This document shows positions 1 through 5,185 of a stretch of DNA of 5,185 nucleotides, in pieces. The notes beneath the pieces were generated by a model that saw only the letters and a list, made by a program, of their open reading frames with translations, was not told where the DNA came from and did no database searches. The stretch's first letter is position 1. Each line of letters starts with the position of its first letter. The position numbers were made by a program, and so were the translations under genes. Source of the stretch: an uncultured Lachnospiraceae bacterium (GTDB taxonomy: Bacteria > Bacillota > Clostridia > Lachnospirales > Lachnospiraceae); assembly GCA_945787485.1 (NCBI GenBank), contig CALZHV010000156.1:1-5185 (forward strand), in the 5' to 3' direction.

Positions 1-540
1 ATCAAAGTCCCTGAAAATATCATGATACGGAACCTGTTCAGCAAGCTTTGGATATCTTGCCTTGTAAGCATTTACGTTAAATTCTTCTGAAGCCTGATAG
101 CCAAGTCCCATTCCTGTTTCAACGAAAAACTTTAATGTAGCCTCATCATCAACACCATACTTCTTGGCAACATCAGGATATTTAGCAATAAAATAATTAT
201 AATTATATACATTTGTATAATCCATTCCGTTATACTCAGTTGTATAATTCTGCATATTTTTTATGTAAGTTCCCTTTTTGCCTGCTGCCTTTCCGGTCTT
301 AATGTAATGCAGATAGTATTTTTCATAATTGTTTTTGTATGCATCTCTAATTGATGAATATCTGTAGGCATAATACTTTGGATTAAAGTCTTCTATTCCC
401 TGTCGTCCAAGCTTCATACCTGTTTCAACAAAATGTTGCAACACTTTTTGTGAGCTGTATCCGCATTTTTTAACTACATCCGGATATCGGTTAATATAAT
501 ATGCATAATCATAAACATCTTTATAATCAATACCATTATA
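1..540 (-). repeat. Tyr/Gly-rich C-terminal protein repeats (about 102 residues, each of two half-units)
   Basis: Residues 638-739 and 740 onward align as two copies. Both open with YNG(I/M)DY..VY(D/N)Y.Y and continue with Y(I/A).(R/K)YPDV..K.G and FVETGM.LG. Inside each copy the pattern recurs at half length: an aromatic start, an RY or KY step, then a TG...G..G turn, as in HFVETGMKLGRQG and HYIKTGKAAGKKG. Four half-units are visible and the last is cut by the window edge. Similar repeats occur at the ends of secreted Lachnospiraceae proteins and are presumed to hold the protein at the cell surface or bind a ligand; I know of no demonstrated ligand. Confidence 0.75.
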
Positions 541-2451
541 TTTTGTCATACCCTTTACAATATCAAATTGTACCTTCTTGGAGCCATAGTATTTACCGAG
601 ACCGGTTATTACAGCTACACCTTTACCAATTTCAATATTGTTTGTATATGAAACCTTGTAATCGGAATTTTTAACAAGAGTCTTTCCGTTTGCTACAACT
701 GTTACAGCCGGTTTTACTTCCTTGCCGGTGTAAGCAATTGATCTGACGGTAATCTTAGCCTTATCAATGCTGTATATCGTATAGTCTCGTGTAAATGCCT
801 TTATTCTTACACTTGATTTGCTTGAATTGAGGTCGGTTACTGTTTTTGCCTTTGTATTGATTATAAATGACTGTCCTGCTTTAGTTGAATTAACATATGT
901 AATTCTTCCATTGTCTGTCAATACAGATTCACTGTTATCACAGAATACTTTAACGGTAGAATCATTCTCATTCATATCTACTAATGTGAATACAACGGCA
1001 AATCTATCTCCCTCCTTAAATAAAAGCTCTTTATCAAGGACAACTGTGTGATATCCGGCATATTTGAACGTACCCACTCTCGGATTTGTATAAAGAGCAG
1101 TTCCGCTTGTCGGATCAGTTGTTTTTGGATTTTTGTAAATCTGAAGACTGTAATGAACATTGTCATCTGCAATTGCAATTGATACGGCACTAAGCGACTG
1201 CTTTGACTTTCCTGCAACCGTAAATACATTTGCAACACTGTCATTATTGTTTATCAGACTGTATCCGGTATTTGTTGTACCGTCGTACTGATATATATAA
1301 TCATAGTTTGTCTTAGATTTAACACCATACGCTATGGCATCAGCATTTATAATAGATGTGTCATAATATGAAACCCACACATAGTCCATGTAGCTTCCCC
1401 AGCAGTTTTTCACAAGCCATGCACCCGGCTTAGACGGCTTAGCCTTAGAACTGAAATTATCTACTGAAAAGCTGTCATCCCATCCTATTATATCCACAGC
1501 ATTGTTACAAAATGAATATTTATTCTGATAATATGATTTTGTAAGAGAATCATAATAATCCGAATCAAATGCAACCGCACTGGCAACTGCACCATATTGC
1601 ATAATAAGCTTCTTGATTTCAGTTTTATTCTTCACCGCTACAATATCTGCATTCTGAATATGGAATGAATCCTGAAACGCAAGGCTGTTACTAAGCACTG
1701 AAGACTTTGTCATTTTGGAATATTGCGCATTAACCTCATTTGCAGCGCCCTTCCATGCTGCAAGAGAAAACATTCCATCATAGTTATTTCCGCCTATCTT
1801 TGCAAAGCTGTTAGTGCTTGAAAGTTGATTGCAATCGCCTGATATCAAATTAAGCGGGTCCTTTACTGTATGATATGTAAAATATGCCAAATGAAATTCC
1901 GAAAGGTTCGGTCCTTTTGACTGCTTATTGGCAAGCAAAGACGATTCTACCGCACCTAGTGTTGAAAATGCCCAGCTTGTATTGTACTTTCCCTGGTTTT
2001 TAACAGATGTCACATATCCTTTTGTACGTGAATCATATTTTGTAGGATATGATACTGCTTCATCTGCGCCATATTCGCCGTAAGCAGCATCATAATCACC
2101 AAATCTTTCACCTAAATCATAAAAATCCGAAATATCTGTTATATCTTTCTCATCAATATCAGTGTCTTCATCATCTTCTGAAGCTTCTTCAGTAGTTTCT
2201 TCGGTTGTTTCCTCTGTTGTTTCTTCTGTAGTCTCCTCCGTGATTTCTTCGGTTGTTTCCTCTGTTGTTTCTTCTGTAGTCTCCTCGGTTGTCTCCTCCG
2301 TAGTTTCTTCAGTTAATTCTTCTGTAGTATCTTCAATTATCTCACTACCATCTATACAAGCCGCCATACTTTGCGTACTATTAATCATTGTACCTGTAGT
2401 TAACAGCATAGTCACCGCCGCAGCCATTGCAACAACACGTTTTGCGAACAT
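1..2451 (-). CDS. Secreted papain-like (C1A) pseudoprotease with lectin-like domain and C-terminal repeats; 3' end outside window
   Basis: The frame is open for 817 codons from ATG at 2451 to the window edge, so the C-terminus is missing. Layout by residue: signal peptide about 1-30 (MFAKRV, then a hydrophobic AMAAAVTMLL core, with SMA before a likely cleavage site); acidic TTEE stalk 42-89; linker 90-137; C1A papain-family domain about 138-377; lectin-like domain of the kind that follows clostridial C1 peptidases about 382-505 (GTFKYAGYHTVVL motif); Ig-like beta domain about 564-634 (DYKVSYTNN, AVITGLGKYYG); Tyr/Gly-rich repeats 638 onward. The protease fold is clear from VTSVKNQG, WAFSTLGAVES, LSEFHLAYFTY, AVDIIGWDD and GAWLVKNCWG. 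However, the nucleophile Cys is Ser159 and the His of the usual NHAV motif is Asn317; Gln153 and Asn349 are kept. I infer an inactive, exported surface or extracellular binding protein. Family assignment is firm; function is unknown. Confidence 0.9.
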   Translation of the reverse strand, partial: MFAKRVVAMAAAVTMLLTTGTMINSTQSMAACIDGSEIIEDTTEELTEETTEETTEETTEETTEETTEEITEETTEETTEETTEETTEEASEDDEDTDIDEKDITDISDFYDLGERFGDYDAAYGEYGADEAVSYPTKYDSRTKGYVTSVKNQGKYNTSWAFSTLGAVESSLLANKQSKGPNLSEFHLAYFTYHTVKDPLNLISGDCNQLSSTNSFAKIGGNNYDGMFSLAAWKGAANEVNAQYSKMTKSSVLSNSLAFQDSFHIQNADIVAVKNKTEIKKLIMQYGAVASAVAFDSDYYDSLTKSYYQNKYSFCNNAVDIIGWDDSFSVDNFSSKAKPSKPGAWLVKNCWGSYMDYVWVSYYDTSIINADAIAYGVKSKTNYDYIYQYDGTTNTGYSLINNNDSVANVFTVAGKSKQSLSAVSIAIADDNVHYSLQIYKNPKTTDPTSGTALYTNPRVGTFKYAGYHTVVLDKELLFKEGDRFAVVFTLVDMNENDSTVKVFCDNSESVLTDNGRITYVNSTKAGQSFIINTKAKTVTDLNSSKSSVRIKAFTRDYTIYSIDKAKITVRSIAYTGKEVKPAVTVVANGKTLVKNSDYKVSYTNNIEIGKGVAVITGLGKYYGSKKVQFDIVKGMTKYNGIDYKDVYDYAYYINRYPDVVKKCGYSSQKVLQHFVETGMKLGRQGIEDFNPKYYAYRYSSIRDAYKNNYEKYYLHYIKTGKAAGKKGTYIKNMQNYTTEYNGMDYTNVYNYNYFIAKYPDVAKKYGVDDEATLKFFVETGMGLGYQASEEFNVNAYKARYPKLAEQVPYHDIFRDFD
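1321..2040 (-). other. C1A peptidase domain with substituted catalytic Cys and His
   Basis: This segment encodes residues 138-377 of the secreted protein. Active clostridial homologues typically read QG-x-x-x-T-C-W-A-F-S at the nucleophile and N-H-A-V-x-I-V-G-W-D-D at the histidine. Here the first motif is QGKYNTSWAFS, with Ser159 encoded by AGC (1975-1977), and the second is NNAVDIIGWDD, with Asn317 encoded by AAT (1501-1503). Each change is one base from a Cys or His codon. The third catalytic residue, Asn349 in VKNCWG, is present. The segment after it is about three residues shorter than usual and lacks the common WGDNG stretch. The fold core is otherwise well conserved, which suggests selection for structure without proteolysis. 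Confidence 0.85.
2185..2328 (-). repeat. Twelve tandem TTEE units (12-bp coding repeat), acidic stalk
   Basis: Residues 42-89 are twelve consecutive four-residue units, ten of them TTEE, with one LTEE (46-49) and one ITEE (70-73). The stretch is extended, strongly negative and Thr-rich, and lies between the signal peptide and the papain-like domain. This fits a stalk or wall-spanning linker, possibly O-glycosylated. The unit is 12 bp, so gain or loss of units keeps the reading frame. Within it a 43-bp stretch occurs twice without a mismatch (2196-2238 and 2244-2286), offset by 48 bp or four units, which points to a recent internal duplication. Confidence 0.9.
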
Positions 2452-2457
2452 ATTTTT

Positions 2458-2463
2458 CCTCCT
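2458..2463 (-). promoter_or_regulatory. Ribosome binding site of the secreted pseudoprotease gene
   Basis: The minus strand reads AGGAGG, six bases before the ATG at 2449-2451. This perfect Shine-Dalgarno match, followed at once by a lysine/arginine-containing signal peptide, fixes the start codon. Confidence 0.9.
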
Positions 2464-2487
2464 TTATTGACAGAATAAACTGATTAT

Positions 2488-2516
2488 ATAATATATCTTT
2501 TCCCTTTATTTTTCAA
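2488..2516 (-). promoter_or_regulatory. Putative sigma-A promoter of the pseudoprotease gene
   Basis: On the minus strand a TTGAAA -35 element (2511-2516) and a TATTAT -10 element (2488-2493) are 17 bp apart. Each is one base from consensus. They would give a leader of about 30 bases before the ATG. Upstream, 2534-2620 is very AT-rich with A/T runs that could act as an UP element. Because a terminator ends the preceding gene, an independent promoter is expected here. The -10 region is a run of TATA-like sequence, so the exact hexamer is uncertain. Confidence 0.55.
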
Positions 2517-2630
2517 GAACTACAGGGAAACAGATTTTTATTTTGATTATTTTTTTACTATTGTTTTGTCTATTATTTTAATTATTATTTTGATTATTGT
2601 TTCATTTAAAAAAATATCGTTTCCCCGATA

Positions 2631-2659
2631 TATAAAACCGGGCAGAAATATCCTGCCCG
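2631..2659 (-). terminator. Intrinsic terminator of the LicD-fusion gene
   Basis: A perfect 7-bp GC-rich stem (CGGGCAG, 2653-2659, pairing with CTGCCCG, 2639-2645) has a 7-base loop. On the minus strand it is followed by GTTTTATATA. It starts about 8 bases after the stop codon of the 777-residue gene. The T-run is short, so termination may be incomplete. Confidence 0.8.
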
Positions 2660-2666
2660 ATTTAAA

Positions 2667-5000
2667 CTATAGTTCTACATTTTGCAACATAACCGGAACT
2701 CCTGTCACATTACACTTGTGTGCTATTACATCAGCATCACCATAATAAGCGTCACATAACGGTATAAGCTCATCCGCTCTCTTCTCCGTGTCAAAAATGC
2801 CGATTTTTGATTCCTTAAACTGTCGTACTATCCTGTCATATTTATGTACGAGTCTTGAATTTGTGTTTGCCGCAAGACTCCTTAGCATAGGATGAGTTTT
2901 CCAAATTACTACAATGTCATCACGATATTCCTTAAATATTTCAAAGGATCTTTCTGCCTTGTCAAATACTGCCTCACCATACTGGGTAAACGCTGCAACC
3001 GTCGTGTTATACAAAATGATTTTCTTGAATCCGCCATCAGCCTTCTTGATTAACTCTTTCCACTCATCAGGCAATTCACTAAATGCTGCTTCCTTACCGA
3101 GTCTTCGTGTGTTAATCTTTTTTAATTCTTTGTTGTCAATGCTGTCAACTACTATTTTTTCTTCCCATACAGACTTTGTATGTTCACCTGCAAATTCACA
3201 CAAACATTTTATATAATCCTCCTTTGTCTGTTCTGACTGAACTACAACAACATCTGCGTGAACAAGTCCCGGAACAGTGCAATAATACTGCATTACCTTG
3301 CGAGCTTTTTCTCCACCCTCCGATATCTCATCTACGGTAAACCAAGGAATGTATATCAATTTTTCCGTATGTGCTTTTAAATTCTTGGAATAATATGTCG
3401 GAAGAATACTTGTTGTATAATTACATTGATCGTACGGTTCCTGAATATAAATTATATCGGGATGACGAAGCTCCAAATTATATTCCTTATAATCTATCGT
3501 CTCGACATATTCAGGAAACATATCTCTTTCATAATGCTCTTTGCCGGGTGAACCTAGCGCAGTTCTTTCAAAATAAGGCACCGGCATTACATATACATCA
3601 TTTTTTTCATCCGCAATTGCTTTTTGCCATTCTCCTTCTATTGCATTCCATTCATTTGCACGGACAGTAATAAACAATATCTCCCTTTTGTCCGGAATAT
3701 TTTGTTCGATGCTTTCGTTGATTGCGACAAAAATCTCTTTTAAATATCCTGCAATATCATTTGCGGAAAGGCCCATCTCCCCTGTATTCTGAGCTTCTTC
3801 CAAAAGCTGGCTAATCTGAAATATTATTTCACAATATTCTTCTAAAATTTTTATTGTATCAGTATTGTCACCATATACATTTTCTATTAACGTTCCGATT
3901 TGTATTGCCGTATTCTGACATGCAATAAGCAATTGTGACGTCTGCTCATATTGTTTTAAGATTATCGTTGCAATGACAGCTTCATGCGCCTCAGACATAA
4001 GATTTAACATCTCAATTATGCTCTTTCTTGGTCTTGTGTTGTTTTTTCTCTCCTCGTTAAGCAAATCCTTTTCGTCAAATTTATATTTAAAAGGATAGTC
4101 CGGTGCTATTTTTATCAGATGCTTTTCCTGTTTTTCATAACAAGGATATTCATGTACTCCGCCCCCTTTATATACCTTCATGTAATCACCGTACTCTATT
4201 TTCAGCACTCCGTCATAGGCTCTTGGTACAGGTATCTCCATCAACTCAAAAGGCATCATAATGGATTTATCAAAATATTCTGCCGGATATAAATGATTAT
4301 CAAAATTTATCCAATACGGCATTAAAGCAACATGCTTTCCGCCTATATCGCTATATAAAGCAAATATTTCATCCGAAAATCGAAAAGCCTGTTCCTTCAT
4401 ATTTTTACTTCTGTCAAATTTTACGTTACATATTTCCTCAATCTGCTTAATTGCATCTTCGTATTGACTTACATTGCTGTTGTCCTCTGCAAGATTATCC
4501 TCAAGTGCGAGCATAAGTTTCAACAAAAGCTTTCTTTCATCTTCCTCTTCTTCATTGTCAGCAACATAATCGAGTGGGAAAATATCTATTCCTGTTGCAT
4601 ACGGACATTCATGATATTTATCAAGATACTCTTTGTCAAAACATAATGACCTTCCTGTAGCAACACGCATCATATGTTCATAATAATCATTTCCTTCGTT
4701 GTAAACATGTAATAAAACATATGATTCCGGAAGCTCTTTTTGGGCAACAGCCATAAATTTCATATAATCAGGTCTAAGCATGCATATATCAAGGTCATCA
4801 TCCCAAGGAACATATCCACCATGTCTTACTGCTCCAAGCAATGTACCACAGTCTGCAAACCATTTTATATTATGCTTCTTGCACACCTTTGCAACTTCTT
4901 CTAAAACTTCCATCTGTGCAGCCCATCCGCGTTTTACAATTCCTGATATATAAAAGCCCTCACGAACTTCATCTTCAAAAAAAGAACTTGGAAATTCCAT
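2667..5000 (-). CDS. LicD-family / CDP-glycerol glycerophosphotransferase-like fusion protein
   Basis: This is a complete 777-residue cytoplasmic-type protein with no signal peptide or membrane segment. Residues about 28-290 are a LicD domain, a nucleotidyltransferase-fold family that moves phosphorylcholine-type groups from a CDP carrier onto glycans. Its signature is intact: CGTLLGAVRHGG (51-62), PWDDDLDI (65-72, metal-binding Asp cluster), TGIDIFPLD (136-144) and the EYGDYM segment (269-274). Residues about 322-435 are helical and of unknown function. Residues about 438-777 resemble the CDP-glycerol glycerophosphotransferase / GT-B-like family: PDIIYIQEPYDQCNYTT (514-530), VIWKTHP (698-704), CDAYYGDAD (749-757), TGVPVMLQNV near the C-terminus. 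The canonical HGT and DYSS motifs of TagF-type enzymes are not seen, so donor and activity are uncertain. A strong RBS supports the start. The gene follows flagellin, which suggests modification of flagellin or a surface polymer; this is inference. Confidence 0.9.
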   Translation of the reverse strand: MEFPSSFFEDEVREGFYISGIVKRGWAAQMEVLEEVAKVCKKHNIKWFADCGTLLGAVRHGGYVPWDDDLDICMLRPDYMKFMAVAQKELPESYVLLHVYNEGNDYYEHMMRVATGRSLCFDKEYLDKYHECPYATGIDIFPLDYVADNEEEEDERKLLLKLMLALEDNLAEDNSNVSQYEDAIKQIEEICNVKFDRSKNMKEQAFRFSDEIFALYSDIGGKHVALMPYWINFDNHLYPAEYFDKSIMMPFELMEIPVPRAYDGVLKIEYGDYMKVYKGGGVHEYPCYEKQEKHLIKIAPDYPFKYKFDEKDLLNEERKNNTRPRKSIIEMLNLMSEAHEAVIATIILKQYEQTSQLLIACQNTAIQIGTLIENVYGDNTDTIKILEEYCEIIFQISQLLEEAQNTGEMGLSANDIAGYLKEIFVAINESIEQNIPDKREILFITVRANEWNAIEGEWQKAIADEKNDVYVMPVPYFERTALGSPGKEHYERDMFPEYVETIDYKEYNLELRHPDIIYIQEPYDQCNYTTSILPTYYSKNLKAHTEKLIYIPWFTVDEISEGGEKARKVMQYYCTVPGLVHADVVVVQSEQTKEDYIKCLCEFAGEHTKSVWEEKIVVDSIDNKELKKINTRRLGKEAAFSELPDEWKELIKKADGGFKKIILYNTTVAAFTQYGEAVFDKAERSFEIFKEYRDDIVVIWKTHPMLRSLAANTNSRLVHKYDRIVRQFKESKIGIFDTEKRADELIPLCDAYYGDADVIAHKCNVTGVPVMLQNVEL

Positions 5001-5007
5001 TTTCCAT

Positions 5008-5016
5008 CCCCTCCTT
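5008..5016 (-). promoter_or_regulatory. Ribosome binding site of the LicD-fusion gene
   Basis: The minus strand reads AAGGAGGGG, ending seven bases before the ATG at 4998-5000. A second ATG at 5005-5007 is out of frame and too close to the RBS, so the start at 5000 is preferred. Confidence 0.85.
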
Positions 5017-5033
5017 ACGTATTATGTAGTCTA

Positions 5034-5062
5034 TATATAAAGTAAAAAAAGCTGACTTACAA
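5034..5062 (-). promoter_or_regulatory. Possible promoter of the LicD-fusion gene, overlapping the flagellin terminator
   Basis: On the minus strand a TTGTAA -35-like element (5057-5062) and a TATATA -10-like element (5034-5039) are 17 bp apart. The -35 lies in the loop and inner stem of the preceding terminator hairpin. Each hexamer is an imperfect match in AT-rich DNA, so this is a weak call. The alternative is expression by readthrough from flagellin. Confidence 0.35.
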
Positions 5063-5075
5063 AAGTCAGCTTTTT
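5044..5075 (-). terminator. Intrinsic terminator downstream of flagellin
   Basis: A perfect 8-bp stem (5051-5058 with 5063-5070) has a 4-base loop and is flanked by A7 on the left and T5 on the right, so the helix can extend to about 13 bp. On the minus strand the stem is followed by seven T residues, about 35 bases after the flagellin stop. The plus strand also ends in a T-run, so the hairpin could work both ways, though no plus-strand gene is seen to use it. Confidence 0.92.
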
Positions 5076-5105
5076 ATTTGTATGCTTTTATCTTTTCCCT
5101 AATTA

Positions 5106-5185
5106 CTAGCCCTGAAGTAATGAAAGAACTCCCTGAGTAGACTGATTTGCCTGTGCAAGCATAGACTGTGCAGCCTGCTGAAGAA
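5106..5185 (-). CDS. Flagellin, C-terminal end only (5' part outside window)
   Basis: Only the last 25 codons and the TAG stop (5106-5108) are present. They encode LQQAAQSMLAQANQSTQG followed by VLSLLQG. This is the typical conserved C-terminal D0 helix of bacterial flagellin, the segment that packs in the filament core with the N-terminal helix and is recognised by the export and assembly machinery. Flagellin is exported by the flagellar type III apparatus and polymerises into the filament. The ending in ...LSLLQ(G) is common in clostridial flagellins. The symbol (hag or fliC) is left blank because the rest of the gene cannot be seen and these bacteria often carry several flagellin copies. 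Confidence 0.9.
   Translation of the reverse strand, partial: LQQAAQSMLAQANQSTQGVLSLLQG

Noticed and set aside
818..1244. Short open frames on both strands within the lectin-like region
   Set aside because: They overlap the long in-frame secreted protein, have no convincing RBS and encode no recognisable domain.
2355..2370. Possible lipobox (MAAC, residues 29-32) in the secreted protein
   Set aside because: The Cys lies about 12 polar residues after the hydrophobic core, whereas a true lipobox follows it directly, and the -3 residue is Met. An ordinary signal peptidase I site near SMA fits better.
1..2451. Reading the Cys/His changes as pseudogene decay
   Set aside because: No stop or frameshift occurs in 817 codons, the RBS, promoter and signal peptide are intact, and downstream domains are well kept. 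A maintained pseudoenzyme fits better than a dead gene.
2162..2470. Plus-strand open frame of about 100 codons rich in Ser and Val
   Set aside because: It is the complement of the TTEE repeat and signal-peptide region of the secreted protein. The low-complexity SSVV pattern follows directly from the 12-bp repeat, and there is no ribosome binding site.
2624..2642. Alternative small hairpin (CCCG pairing with CGGG) that overlaps the LicD-fusion terminator, like an antiterminator
   Set aside because: It has only four base pairs with an 11-base loop, lies after the T-run and has no ligand-binding leader, so it is probably incidental.
2914..5029. Several plus-strand open frames of 60-100 codons across the LicD-fusion gene
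   Set aside because: They are antisense to a well-supported coding sequence and show no RBS, domain or biased composition of their own.

Overview
The window looks like part of the chromosome of a motile, low-GC Gram-positive member of the Clostridia, most likely Lachnospiraceae. The reasons are an AT-rich sequence, strong AGGAGG-type ribosome binding sites, a flagellin C-terminus, a LicD/CDP-glycerol-transferase-like fusion, and a large secreted protein that joins a papain-like domain, a lectin-like domain and aromatic-rich repeats. The family placement is inference from protein style. No taxonomic marker gene is present.

All three genes lie on the minus strand, so transcription runs from right to left. 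At the right edge (5106-5185) are the last 25 codons of a flagellin. A strong hairpin terminator follows (5044-5075). Next comes a complete 777-residue gene (2667-5000): an N-terminal LicD-type nucleotidyltransferase-fold domain, a helical middle region, and a C-terminal domain resembling CDP-glycerol glycerophosphotransferases. It ends at its own hairpin terminator (2631-2659). A short AT-rich intergenic stretch carries a plausible sigma-A promoter (2488-2516) and RBS. Then comes the start of a long secreted protein (2451 down to 1, at least 817 residues, C-terminus outside the window).

The secreted protein has a signal peptide, a 12-unit Thr-Thr-Glu-Glu stalk, a C1A (papain-family) domain, a lectin-like domain, an Ig-like beta domain and at least four half-units of a Tyr/Gly-rich repeat. 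The papain domain appears to have lost two of its catalytic residues: Cys is Ser159 and His is Asn317, while the oxyanion Gln153 and the triad Asn349 remain. It therefore reads as a pseudoprotease, probably a surface binding protein. This is the most unusual item in the window.

The LicD/transferase fusion sits directly downstream of flagellin. That position fits a role in decorating flagellin or another surface polymer with a phosphodiester-linked group, comparable to the post-flagellin modification genes of Clostridioides difficile. The link is contextual and not proven by the sequence. No mobile elements, CRISPR arrays, tRNAs, rRNAs or riboswitches were seen, and no gene-free stretch exceeds 300 bases.
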